A stretch of DNA of 64,000 bases from Brotaphodocola sp003480315 (GTDB lineage Bacteria > Bacillota > Clostridia > Lachnospirales > Lachnospiraceae). Both the position numbers and the translations under genes were made by a program. The DNA lies in NCBI RefSeq assembly GCF_964246085.1, contig NZ_CAXTPD010000013.1, one strand, 5' to 3'. The stretch's first letter is position 1. Every line of letters starts with the position of its first letter. Shown here one piece after another: positions 1-7,260 of the stretch. A model generated the notes under the pieces. That model ran no database searches, was not told the DNA's origin, and worked only from the letters and a program-made list of their open reading frames with translations.

Positions 1-180
1 GTAAATAATGAAGCATTATCACCACAAGAAGAACTTATGCAGGACATTGTTTCAATACTCCATGTGTTTTCCTGTAGATTGTACGGGCTTCGTAAGTATA
101 AAAAACAAATAGAAAAGGATGAGGACATTGCTAAAGAGCTTCAAGACGGAAATAAATCCGACAGAGGAGCAGAAAGTTAA
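1..180 (+). CDS. tnpA: IS607-type serine recombinase TnpA, C-terminal end (cut by window edge)
   Basis: The first base is in frame with 59 codons ending at TAA 178-180. The tail carries IVSILHVFSCRLYGLRKYKK, which matches the C-terminal end of IS607-family serine recombinases (DNA strand exchange for transposition). The catalytic serine domain lies outside the window, so activity cannot be judged. It overlaps the downstream tnpB by 62 bases, as is usual for IS607 tnpA/tnpB pairs, which suggests translational coupling. The family assignment rests on this tail and on the partner gene. Confidence 0.8.
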   Translation, partial: VNNEALSPQEELMQDIVSILHVFSCRLYGLRKYKKQIEKDEDIAKELQDGNKSDRGAES

Positions 181-1282
181 GATTCGTAAAACAATAGGAA
201 CTTGTAGATATATTTACAACTTCTATCTCGCTCATAACAAAGAACTTCATGACAATGGAGAAAAGTTTATGAGTGGTAAAAGTTTTAGTGTCTGGCTGAA
301 CAATGAGTATCTTCCCAAAAATCCAGATAAGTTATGGATTAAGGAAGCCAGTTCAAAATCTGTAAAGCGTTCAATCGAAAATGGTTGTGTCGCATTTACC
401 AGATTTTTCAAACATCAAAGTGCTTTTCCTAATTTTAAAAGGAAAGGAAAATCTGATGTGAAGATGTATTTCGTAAAGAATAATCCAAAGGATTGCCAAT
501 GCGAAAGACACAGAATCAATATTCCATCACTTGGTTGGGTTCGTATGAAAGAAAAAGGATACTTTCCTACTACCAAAGACGGGTATGTGATTAAAAGCGG
601 TCATGTTTCAATAAAAGCTGACAGATACTATGTTTCAGTTCTTATAGAAATCCCAAATAACAAGATAGCTAATAATTCCAATGAAGGAATTGGCATTGAC
701 CTTGGATTAAAGGATTTTGCCATTGTTTCTAATGGTAAAACTTATAAGAACATTAACAAATCTGCAAAATTAAAGAAACTTGAAAAACAGCTTATTCGAG
801 AACAGAGAAGTCTTTCTCGAAAGTATGAAAATTTAAAGAAAGGAGAGTCCACTCAAAGAGCGAATATACAGAAACAAAAGCTTAAGGTACAGAAACTTCA
901 TCATAAAATAGACGATATCCGTACTGACTATATCAACAAGACAATCGCAGAGATAGTGAAAACCAAACCATCTTATATAACGATTGAAGATTTAAACGTA
1001 TCAGGAATGATGAAGAACAAACATCTTTCAAAGGCAGTTGCTTCGCAGAAGTTTTATGAATTTAGGACAAAACTTCAAGCTAAATGCAAGGAAATCGGAA
1101 TTGAACTTCGTGTAGTAGACAGATGGTATCCATCATCTAAAACTTGTCACTGTTGCGGAGCTATCAAGAAAGACTTAAAACTTTCAGACAGAATCTTCCA
1201 ATGTGACTGTGGTTATATCGAAGACAGAGATTTCAATGCTGCACTTAATCTGAGAGATGCTACGACTTACGAAGTTGCATAA
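119..1282 (+). CDS. tnpB: TnpB, RNA-guided RuvC-type endonuclease of the IS607-type element
   Basis: This 387-residue protein is close to the usual TnpB length. The N-terminal part (1-110) is the helical OrfB domain with FKTEINPTEEQ. RuvC motifs are intact: D194 in GIGIDLGLKDF, E290 in YITIEDL, and D369/D371 in EDRDFNAALNL. A zinc ribbon uses C343, C346, C362 and C364. From family knowledge, TnpB uses an omega RNA from the element's right end to cut DNA and keep the element in place. All key residues are present, so it is probably active. The start at 119 lies inside tnpA. The AT-rich, AAA/AGA-heavy codon use differs from the genes downstream and fits a transferred element. Confidence 0.92.
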   Translation: MRTLLKSFKTEINPTEEQKVKIRKTIGTCRYIYNFYLAHNKELHDNGEKFMSGKSFSVWLNNEYLPKNPDKLWIKEASSKSVKRSIENGCVAFTRFFKHQSAFPNFKRKGKSDVKMYFVKNNPKDCQCERHRINIPSLGWVRMKEKGYFPTTKDGYVIKSGHVSIKADRYYVSVLIEIPNNKIANNSNEGIGIDLGLKDFAIVSNGKTYKNINKSAKLKKLEKQLIREQRSLSRKYENLKKGESTQRANIQKQKLKVQKLHHKIDDIRTDYINKTIAEIVKTKPSYITIEDLNVSGMMKNKHLSKAVASQKFYEFRTKLQAKCKEIGIELRVVDRWYPSSKTCHCCGAIKKDLKLSDRIFQCDCGYIEDRDFNAALNLRDATTYEVA

Positions 1283-1435
1283 ATAAACGCAAACGTAGGT
1301 ATGTACCGTGGGCTTACACGGGAATTGACGACTGTGGAGTGTACAAGAACTTGTGAGTAGATATGATTTTGGTCAATCCAAAGCATACACGATGAAACAG
1401 TAAGTAAAACTTGTGAGAGTTTACATTATCTCGAT
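1283..1435 (+). ncRNA. Candidate omega RNA (reRNA) scaffold region of TnpB
   Basis: The 150 bases after tnpB hold a small hairpin (CCGTG 1306-1310, CACGG 1317-1321) and a 10-base direct repeat AACTTGTGAG at 1348-1357 and 1408-1417, exactly 60 bases apart. TnpB guide RNAs are known to come from the 3' end of tnpB plus the right end of the element, so this is where it should be. Exact ends, processing and guide are not visible from sequence alone. Confidence 0.4.
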
Positions 1436-1474
1436 GTGAGTATGTTTACACACATTTTGAGTGGCAGAAGGAGT

Positions 1475-1996
1475 ATGGTATTTTGCGCAAAATGCGGAAA
1501 GAAACTGAATGAGGGGGCAAGGTTCTGCCCCAGGTGCGGCGCACCGGTCGGAGAGCAGGGAGGCTCGGGCACTTCCATTTCGCAGTCAGGAGGCGGCAGT
1601 TCCGGTACGTTTTCCTGGGATCAGGCAGGTCAGATGCGTGATCTGAGCAGAGAATTTCAGGAGAGCGATGTAGAACAAAACAAGCTCATGGCTGTGCTTT
1701 CGTATTTCTCGCTCCTGGTGCTGCTGCCAATCCTGTGCGCGAAGGACTCAAAGTACGCCAGATTTCATGCAAACCAGGGGCTTATGTTACTGCTTGTGTC
1801 GATGGGATGGCAGTTTATATCTGCAATGCTGAATCTGGTATTTGACCGGTACTGGTGGCAGTTTCGCTTCCTGCTTTCACTGTCCGGAGTAGGATATCTG
1901 CTGATTCTGGTGCTGTTTTGCATGGGAGTGGCAAATGCCGTTACAGGAAAAGCAAAAGAACTTCCGCTTATTGGACATTTTCGGATTCTGCATTGA
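1475..1996 (+). CDS. Zinc-ribbon plus DUF4870-like membrane protein
   Basis: From ATG 1475 the product is 173 residues. It opens with a zinc ribbon (CAKCG ... CPRCG, residues 4-22), then a Gly/Ser-rich linker, then a membrane domain with segments at about 77-90, 100-120 and 133-155. The block DVEQNKLMAVLSYFSLLVLL followed by ARFHANQGL is typical of DUF4870/Tic20-like proteins of unknown role. An in-frame ATG at 1436 exists, but the zinc ribbon normally sits at the very N-terminus. AGAAGGAG lies only a base or two before ATG 1475, so the translation signal is imperfect, perhaps because the IS607 element landed just upstream. Confidence 0.7.
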   Translation: MVFCAKCGKKLNEGARFCPRCGAPVGEQGGSGTSISQSGGGSSGTFSWDQAGQMRDLSREFQESDVEQNKLMAVLSYFSLLVLLPILCAKDSKYARFHANQGLMLLLVSMGWQFISAMLNLVFDRYWWQFRFLLSLSGVGYLLILVLFCMGVANAVTGKAKELPLIGHFRILH

Positions 1997-2034
1997 TCGA
2001 AAAAACGTTTTTTCTACAAGAACTGCTCTAAATG

Positions 2035-2043
2035 TGGTATGAT
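2035..2043 (+). promoter_or_regulatory. Extended -10 promoter for the nitroreductase
   Basis: TGGTATGAT reads as an extended -10 (TGN plus TATGAT at 2038-2043), 29 bases before the nitroreductase start. No good -35 is seen at 16-18 bases upstream, which is acceptable for an extended -10 promoter. Confidence 0.45.
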
Positions 2044-2072
2044 GGTAAAAAAATGAGCAGGAGGATATGACA

Positions 2073-2618
2073 ATGGAATTTGAAAAACTGATCGAAGAGC
2101 GCAGAAGCATCCGTAAATATGACAGCAGCAGACGTGCAACGAAGGAGCAGATCACCGCTATGGTACAGGCTGCGATTCAGGCACCATCTTGGAAAAACAG
2201 CCAGACTGCACGTTATTACGCTGTTTTAGAGGAAGCAAGGTGTGAGGAATTTTCTGAAAGCTGCCTGCCGCAGTTTAACCGGGATAGTTCCAAAGGTGCT
2301 TCTTATCTTGTGACCACATTTGTCAAAAACCGGGCAGGCTATAACCGAGAGACCGGAGCGCCGGATAATGAATGCGGAAACGGCTGGGGCTATTACGACC
2401 TTGGCCTGCAGAATGAGAACCTGATCTTAAAGGCAAAAGAGCTTGGTCTGGACACCCTGATCATGGGAATCCGTGACGCAGAGAAGATCCATGAGATGCT
2501 TCAGATTCCGGAGACAGAGCAGGTAGTAGCTGTGATCGCTGTCGGCTACCGTGACATTGACCCGGAAAAGCCGAAGCGCAAAACTCCGGAAGCCATTCTG
2601 ACCTTTGTGGAGGGATGA
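2073..2618 (+). CDS. Nitroreductase-family flavoprotein
   Basis: This 181-residue protein has the family start EFEKLIEERRSIRKYD with the RRSIRKY FMN phosphate-binding motif, then QAAIQAPSWKNSQ and the C-terminal block GLDTLIMGIRD. These are hallmarks of NAD(P)H-dependent, FMN-binding nitroreductases, cytosolic dimers that reduce nitroaromatics, quinones or similar compounds. ATG 2073 is chosen over ATG 2067 because AGGAGG at 2059-2064 is 8 bases from 2073 but only 2 from 2067. It may share a transcript with the small gene 46 bases downstream. The physiological substrate is unknown. Confidence 0.88.
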   Translation: MEFEKLIEERRSIRKYDSSRRATKEQITAMVQAAIQAPSWKNSQTARYYAVLEEARCEEFSESCLPQFNRDSSKGASYLVTTFVKNRAGYNRETGAPDNECGNGWGYYDLGLQNENLILKAKELGLDTLIMGIRDAEKIHEMLQIPETEQVVAVIAVGYRDIDPEKPKRKTPEAILTFVEG

Positions 2619-2664
2619 TATCTCCTCCAGACAAGGACAAACAAAAAGGAAGGATATATGGCCT

Positions 2665-2955
2665 ATGAACATTGCGGAAACCCTCGATGAACTGAAGCGG
2701 AAAGCCGGAAAAGATGCGGAACTGAAACGCCGGATCCTGCAGACCAGAACAGAAGCCAATCCGCTCTCTGCATTCTGCAATCTCTGCCGTAAATTGGGAT
2801 ACCCGGTTTACGAGATGGACCTGGCCTGTGCCGGAGAAAGCTTTTACGCGGAAATCAAGCGAAGCACCAATGGCGGCGGGGAGAATTCGCCGCTCTTAAA
2901 GGGCGAAGATGATTTTTACGAAATGTTTTTTGCAGAGCTGGAACGGGAATTATGA
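2665..2955 (+). CDS. Conserved small protein with a STNGGGENSP motif, function unknown
   Basis: A 96-residue acidic protein starts at ATG 2665 after AAGGAAGGA (about 10 bases). Residues 1-50 look helical and charged (DELKRKAGKDAELKRRIL). The tail has a striking STNGGGENSPLLKGEDDFYE segment. The N-terminal half faintly resembles the helical leader of Nif11-type peptides, but no modification enzyme is nearby and I do not assign the family. The reading frame is clean and the gene follows the nitroreductase, so it is probably real. Confidence 0.6.
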   Translation: MNIAETLDELKRKAGKDAELKRRILQTRTEANPLSAFCNLCRKLGYPVYEMDLACAGESFYAEIKRSTNGGGENSPLLKGEDDFYEMFFAELEREL

Positions 2956-3053
2956 TGATGGAATTTGCTGCTTAAAAAACAATATGTTCATACGAAGCAG
3001 GTGCGGCCGGGCAAAACCAGAGCGTACCTGCTTTTCTTTGTAAAAATAGCCAC

Positions 3054-3082
3054 TTGACAAATAATATTATATGCTATATAGT
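3054..3082 (+). promoter_or_regulatory. Sigma-A promoter of the PadR operon
   Basis: TTGACA (3054-3059), a 17-base spacer and TATAGT (3077-3082) form a near-consensus vegetative promoter 66 bases before the padR start. The start of transcription would fall near 3089, just before the operator-like inverted repeat. Confidence 0.75.
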
Positions 3083-3095
3083 ATATCCATCAGCA

Positions 3096-3116
3096 ATATT
3101 ATACATTGTATAATAT
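3096..3116. promoter_or_regulatory. Perfect 9-bp inverted repeat, candidate PadR operator
   Basis: ATATTATAC (3096-3104) and GTATAATAT (3108-3116) are exact inverted copies separated by ATT. The dyad lies a few bases past the predicted transcription start and upstream of the PadR-type repressor gene, where an autoregulatory operator is expected. It is AT-rich, as many PadR sites are. Binding is inferred. Confidence 0.6.
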
Positions 3117-3147
3117 ATGAAATTTTACAATATTACACCATAAGGAA

Positions 3148-3486
3148 ATGCGGGATCATATGGTTTTTAATACGGGCGCGGCACTTCTGGATGCCATTGT
3201 GCTGTCCGTTGTCTCCAGGGATCAGAATGGAACCTACGGCTACCGCATCACCCAGGAGGTGCGTGAGGTGCTGGACATTTCAGAGTCTACCCTTTATCCG
3301 GTGCTGCGGCGTCTTTTAAAGGACGGATGTCTCGAAAGCTATGATCTGGCGATCGACGGAAGAAACCGGCGGTACTACCGGATCACGGAGAGCGGAAGGC
3401 TTCAGCTGAATCTTTACCGCGGAGAATGGAATACTTACGCACAGAAGATATCCAGAATACTTGAGGAGGTCATAAGACATGAGTAG
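3148..3486 (+). CDS. PadR-family transcriptional regulator
   Basis: A 112-residue winged-helix repressor of the short PadR class: GTYGYRITQEV, then the recognition block SESTLYPVLRRLLKDGCLES, then RRYYRITESGR and a C-terminal dimerisation helix. In Firmicutes this class commonly sits beside DUF1700 membrane proteins, as here (8-base overlap). The start is uncertain: ATG 3148 directly follows AAGGAA, while ATG 3160 (MVFNTGAALLDAIVLS) fits the family start better and has CGGGA nearby. Autorepression through the dyad at 3096-3116 is likely. Confidence 0.88.
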   Translation: MRDHMVFNTGAALLDAIVLSVVSRDQNGTYGYRITQEVREVLDISESTLYPVLRRLLKDGCLESYDLAIDGRNRRYYRITESGRLQLNLYRGEWNTYAQKISRILEEVIRHE

Positions 3487-4253
3487 AGCGGAGTTTATAG
3501 AAAAGCTGGAATATCTGCTGCAGGATCTTTCGCAAGAAGACCGGGAAGACGGAATAGCCTTTTACCGTGATTATCTCGATGAGACCGGAGCGGGAGCAGG
3601 AAGTACTGCGGGAATTCGGAAGCCCGGAACGGATCGCCTCCATCATCCGGAGCAATTTACAAGTGGATCTGGAAGACGGCGGCATTTTTAGCGAGAATGG
3701 GTTTGAGGATGAGCGTTTCCGGGAGCCTGGGTACCAGGTGATAAAACGGAAAGATCTCCCGGATGTGTTGGAGGAAAACAGACAAAGAAACGATGACGGT
3801 CATGCACAGACAGCGGGGCGGGAACAGACAGAGTATGAACATGGACGGTCACGAAAAAAAGCAGGAACACGCCGGAGAATTCTTCTTCCGCTGCTTCTGG
3901 TCTTAGTTTTGTTTCCGGTTATCCTTGGCATGGGAAGCGGAGCCATTGCCGCGATCTCCACGCTGCTTGCTCTTATCGCCATAGCAGTGCTTGGAATCGG
4001 CTTCCTGACTATAGCGGCCTGCTTTGGCACTGTGATTCTGACGGTAATGGGTGCAGCTATCCTGGTCTCCGACTTATGGGGCGGTATTACCGTTGTTGGA
4101 TTTGCAGTATTCACGTTTGGCTGTGTGCTGATCGGAATTGCGTTATCGATTCTCACATATGGAAAATTTGTGCCATGGTGCATTCGAATGATTGTAAATA
4201 TTCTGAAGGGACTGCTTCGGGGAGGAAAGAAAGCTTATGAAAAATTGCGTTAA
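3479..4253 (+). pseudogene. DUF1700-family membrane protein gene with a frameshift
   Basis: The gene starts at ATG 3479 with MSRAEFIEKLEYLLQDLSQE, the typical DUF1700 (HAAS) start, and reads to about 3595. Homology then continues one base later in another frame as PEREQEVLREFGSPERIASI, followed by a charged linker and a membrane domain (three hydrophobic segments, about 3890-4190) ending at 4253. Frame 2 changes to frame 3 near 3594-3600 with no slippery heptamer, so this looks like a one-base insertion (or two-base loss) or a sequencing error, not programmed shifting. With PadR upstream, it belongs to a PadR/DUF1700 envelope or stress operon. Confidence 0.75.
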
Positions 4254-4413
4254 GTGGTTTTTAGTGGTGGGCATCCTGTTCTGCCTTTTCGGCACGGGAA
4301 TCATTACAGCCGGCCTTATGAAGGGCGGAGCCAGGAATGCGAAAAGCTATTTGAGAGAGTATTACCATCATGCAGATGAGATTGAGGAGCATCTGGATGA
4401 TTATATAGAGTAG
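4237..4413 (+). CDS. Small membrane-anchored protein, end of the PadR operon
   Basis: A 58-residue ORF begins at ATG 4237, overlapping the DUF1700 end by 17 bases, with GGAGG at 4221-4225. Residues 5-27 (VKWFLVVGILFCLFGTGIIT) form one membrane segment, followed by a charged tail with HHADEIEEHLDDYIE. DUF4097-type proteins often follow DUF1700 genes and start in a similar way, so this may be a reduced relative. Function unknown. Confidence 0.5.
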   Translation: MKNCVKWFLVVGILFCLFGTGIITAGLMKGGARNAKSYLREYYHHADEIEEHLDDYIE

Positions 4414-4443
4414 AAAGTGTGAATATGCCTGGAGGAATGAAAG

Positions 4444-4641
4444 ATGGATATGAATAAAAAACTGTATCGTTCCAGTACAAACAGAGTAATATGCGGCGTG
4501 TGCGGAGGTCTTGGAGAATATTTTGGTGTGGATCCGACCATTGTGCGTCTGATATGGGTATTGATCGCCTGCTCCGGAACAGGCTTGATTGCCTATATTA
4601 TTGCAGCGGTCATTATGCCGCTGAATCCGGATGAAGAATAG
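4444..4641 (+). CDS. PspC-domain membrane protein
   Basis: A 65-residue stand-alone PspC domain: KKLYRSSTNRVICGVCGGL, GEYFGVDPTIVRLIWV, then one hydrophobic segment (residues 36-58) ending IMPLNPDEE. PspC proteins are linked to envelope stress in other bacteria. Here the gene follows the PadR/DUF1700 operon, a common grouping, and may be co-expressed with it. GGAGG lies 10-14 bases before the start. Confidence 0.88.
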   Translation: MDMNKKLYRSSTNRVICGVCGGLGEYFGVDPTIVRLIWVLIACSGTGLIAYIIAAVIMPLNPDEE

Positions 4642-4709
4642 GTTTCAACAATTTATGAATAAAGCACAGCGAAACGGGCACACTTCCAGAGAAAAGGAGT
4701 GTGCCCGTT

Positions 4710-4913
4710 ATGTCTAAGAAAAAAGAGAAGAAGCCCTTTGATCCGGAACATATGACCCCGGAGGAACAGCTGAAATTTGAGATCGCGGAGGAGCTTGGCC
4801 TGGGAGACCGGGTCCTGAAGGATGGCTGGCGCTGCCTGACCTCCAAGGAAAGCGGCAGGATCGGCGGCCTCATCACAAAACGGAAGAAGCAGATGCAACA
4901 GGAAACGAACTGA
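4710..4913 (+). CDS. Small acid-soluble spore protein, alpha/beta type
   Basis: A 67-residue basic protein. The core MTPEEQLKFEIAEELGLGD followed by GRIGGLITKRKKQ matches the alpha/beta SASP family, which coats and protects spore DNA. FEIA resembles the site cut by the germination protease GPR. AAAGGAGT at 4693-4700 is 9 bases from ATG 4710, so that start is preferred over GTG 4701. It implies the organism makes endospores. Confidence 0.85.
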   Translation: MSKKKEKKPFDPEHMTPEEQLKFEIAEELGLGDRVLKDGWRCLTSKESGRIGGLITKRKKQMQQETN

Positions 4914-5015
4914 CTTGAAAAAATAAATTCCAGTGCAAAAATGTGAAAAGTTTATTTCCAGTCTGACAGCAGATTTCTTCATAGGTTAGTGGTTATAGCG
5001 GATCAGCTTAGGTGT
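4914..5015. other. Short gene-free stretch left of the IS30-type remnant
   Basis: No ORF or RNA is recognised. It holds two imperfect copies of a TTTATTTCCAGT-like motif in opposite orientation, which may be remains of an IS end. Together with 5016-5626 it forms a 700-base strip of decayed sequence. Confidence 0.35.
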
Positions 5016-5376
5016 TCAGATGACTTTGTCAGGGTCAATACGCCTAAGCTGAAATGCTTTTAAGACTTCTTCTCCAAAAATCCCCAGGGCGACATCATAC
5101 GGTGTACGCCCATTCAAACTCTCCCGCAGTGTTGAGTTGATGTGGCTGGTAATCAGATTCACATCTCATTGAGTCAGGAAATCGAAGGTACCAAAACGCT
5201 TTTCTAAACGGTCAAAAACGAGTCGTACAGAGCTTTCTGTATTCCGGTTCATGAGGAACGCCAGAAACAGCTTTTTCCTTGTAAAAAAGAAGGTAAGCAG
5301 TGTTTTAGAGGAACCAATAGCGGAGTGGACGGTGTCCATCTCTACAAAAGAAATACGGTCAGGATTTAGCTTCCTT
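5016..5376 (-). pseudogene. IS30-type transposase remnant
   Basis: On the minus strand the frame ending at TGA (5016-5018) reads ...FVEMDTVHSAIGSSKTLLTF..., then LAFLMNRNTESSVRLVFDRL, then NLITSHINSTLRESLNGRTP and EVLKAFQLRRIDPDKVI. The EMDTV block and NSTLRESL region match the DDE domain and C-terminus of IS30-family transposases. The N-terminal two thirds are missing and a TGA (5166-5168) interrupts the frame after FLTQ, so it cannot be functional. Confidence 0.75.
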
Positions 5377-5408
5377 TATCAGATGTTGCGTGCTATACTT
5401 GATTATAG

Positions 5409-5585
5409 ATTATTGCATCAAATAATGGATATGTTAATGCTCTTGGTGGCGGTGTATTACTAGATGCGTTTGATGAAAAGGAAGTTAAAAGAATTACTGT
5501 AGATTACATTACTACATTGTATGAAGGAAAGGCTTTGGGCGTTGTGAGTGAGGAATATATCGAGTTTGACGATGAGGAGATGTAA
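5409..5585 (+). pseudogene. Orphan C-terminal gene fragment
   Basis: An open frame with no start reads GYVNALGGGVLLDAFDEKEV, then YITTLYEGKALGVVSEEYIE and ends FDDEEM at TAA 5583-5585. The composition is protein-like and it sits between the IS30 remnant and the broken ATPase gene. I do not recognise the family. It is probably the end of a gene whose front was lost when the IS30 element inserted. Confidence 0.4.
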
Positions 5586-5626
5586 GTGAGAATGATTGTG
5601 GTAGTAAAGCTTTGAGAGGTAATGCT

Positions 5627-7116
5627 ATGAAAGAAGATATGCGTTTTCCGGCGAATCAAAGAATATCGAGTACAAGGTGACGGTACCTGACAAGAGCGAA
5701 AAATATATGAAAACAGTGGTGGCTTTTGCCAATGGTAAAGGTGGCAAGATTGTTTTCGGAGTAGACGATAAAACATTAGAAATTGTGGGAATGAATACGG
5801 AAAATATCTATAAAACTATGGATGCCATTACCAATGCAATTTCTGATGCGTGTGAACCAGCCATCAGACCGGATGTGGCCTTACAGACAGTTAAAGATAA
5901 AACGGTGATTGTTGTAGAAATTTTACCAGGTGCATAGCGCCCATATTATATAAAATCACATGGAATGATTGATGGTACATATGTAAGAGTTTCCGGAACA
6001 ACCAGACATGTGGAAGGGTATATGCTAAAGGAACTGATTTTGGAAGGACAGAATCGTCACTTTGATAGTGAAATATGCCAGAACATGACGGTTTCAGATA
6101 GTGACATCAATGAACTTTGCAAAAGTATGAAAGAAACTGCTCTTGCAAACACATGGCGAGATGCTGAGAAGGCACAGATAAAAGATGTAACCAAGAATAC
6201 ATTGATTTCCTGGGGCGTCTTGAAGGAATCTGAGGGTAAAGTATATCCTACAAATGCCTATGCTCTTTTAACTGGAAGAATGCCACAGCAGCCTACCATC
6301 CAGTGTGGTGTGTTTAAAGGAACAAACCGTGCGTATTTTGTTGATAGAAGAGAGTTTGAGGGGCCCATTCAAGAACAGATGGAAGCTGCATATCAGTATG
6401 TTCTTGAAAAAATCAATATGGGAATGACGATAAAGGGTATGTACAGACAGGATGTGTATGAACTGCCAACAGACAGTATTCGTGAGATTATTGCAAATGC
6501 AGTAGCACATCGTAGCTATCTTGAACAGGGGAGTATTCAGGTGGCATTGTTTGATGACAGACTGGAAGTAACTTCACCTGGGATGCTCCTAAATAATGTC
6601 ACCATTTCTAAAATGATGGTGGGGTATTCAAAACCGAGAAATCCTGCAATTGCAAGAGCTTTTGCCTATATGAAAATTATTGAGAAATGGGGAACCGGAA
6701 TACCGAGATTGTTTGAGGCCTGTGCGGAATATGGTTTGCCCGAACCAGAACTGATTGATTTTGATGGGGATTTCAGGGTAAACATGTATCGGAATAGAGA
6801 TACGGACATAAAAACTGACACTAACATAAAAAATAATACTAATACTAACACAAAAACTAACACAGAAAAAGTCACTAACACTAACACAAAAACCAATACT
6901 AACATAAAAAAACAAAAAGCTAATGCGGAAACCGCAACCAGGATTCTGGAAATCATGCGAGAACAGCCAACGATTACTGTGAAGAAGATCGCAGATCAGA
7001 TGCGGTTATCAGTGGCTGGAGTCAGGTATCATATCAATAAAATGAAGAAAGATGGTTTGGTGGAACATGTAGGTCCTTCCAAAAAGGGTACATGGTTGCT
7101 GCATGATGAATCATAG
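5627..7116 (+). pseudogene. AlbA/Schlafen-type ATP-binding regulator, broken by a frameshift and a nonsense codon
   Basis: The gene would start at ATG 5627 (MKEDMRF). One T seems missing in the T-run at 5643-5646, after which the frame resumes as SGESKNIEYKVTVPDKSEK, the start of an AlbA_2 domain. A TAG at 5935-5937 then replaces what is probably a Gln codon (LPGA*RPYYIKSHG). The rest is open: a GHKL-like ATPase part (IREIIANAVAHRSY), a Thr/Asn/Lys-rich linker and a winged helix (KKIADQMRLSVAGVRYHINK). This COG2865-like family is thought to be regulatory. Two lesions indicate decay, though a protein restarted at ATG 5965 is possible. Confidence 0.75.
6809..6912 (+). repeat. Degenerate ACTAAYAC-type short tandem repeats inside the ATPase pseudogene
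   Basis: About 100 bases consist of imperfect copies of ACTAACAC, ACTAATAC and AACATAAAA, coding a Thr/Asn/Lys-rich linker between the ATPase and winged-helix domains. Such tracts can expand or contract. Confidence 0.7.
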
Positions 7117-7180
7117 TATGTTTATTATTGTAACGAAAAATTCAAAATTTGCAGGAAAAGGAAACGCCCCGGTCTGATGC

Positions 7181-7209
7181 TTGTCAAACCACCCAAAAGC
7201 AAGTATAAT
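7181..7209 (+). promoter_or_regulatory. Sigma-A promoter of the cobalamin operon
   Basis: TTGTCA (7181-7186), 17 bases, TATAAT (7204-7209). The predicted transcript starts near 7216, leaving a leader of about 45 bases before cbiD. That is too short for a cobalamin riboswitch and rules out in-frame starts upstream of 7210. Confidence 0.75.
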
Positions 7210-7260
7210 AAAAACCGATTACAGTGTACAAAAAAGCATATGCTGAGACGGAGAAAACAA

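Larger units (their letters stand above)
1..1440 (+). mobile_element. Right part of an IS607-type insertion sequence
   Basis: The tnpA end and complete tnpB define an IS607-type element whose left end lies outside the window. The right end must fall between the tnpB stop (1282) and the next gene (1475). IS607 elements lack long terminal inverted repeats, so the exact boundary cannot be fixed by eye; 1440 is an estimate. The next gene starts soon after, so the element may have separated that gene from its old promoter. Confidence 0.7.

Noticed and set aside
1999..2014. Perfect palindrome GAAAAAACGTTTTTTC
   Set aside because: It has no loop, so it cannot act as an RNA terminator, and no regulator is linked to it; likely chance in an AT-rich spacer.
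3590..3605. Programmed ribosomal frameshift in the DUF1700 gene
   Set aside because: No slippery heptamer, stimulatory hairpin or upstream ribosome-site-like signal was found; mutation or read error is simpler.
4630..4665. Sigma-G-like promoter before the spore protein gene
   Set aside because: A GAATA element is present, but no -10 at suitable spacing could be matched convincingly.
7117..7260. Possible cobalamin riboswitch before cbiD
   Set aside because: The transcript leader after the promoter is about 45 bases and no B12-box-like sequence was seen.
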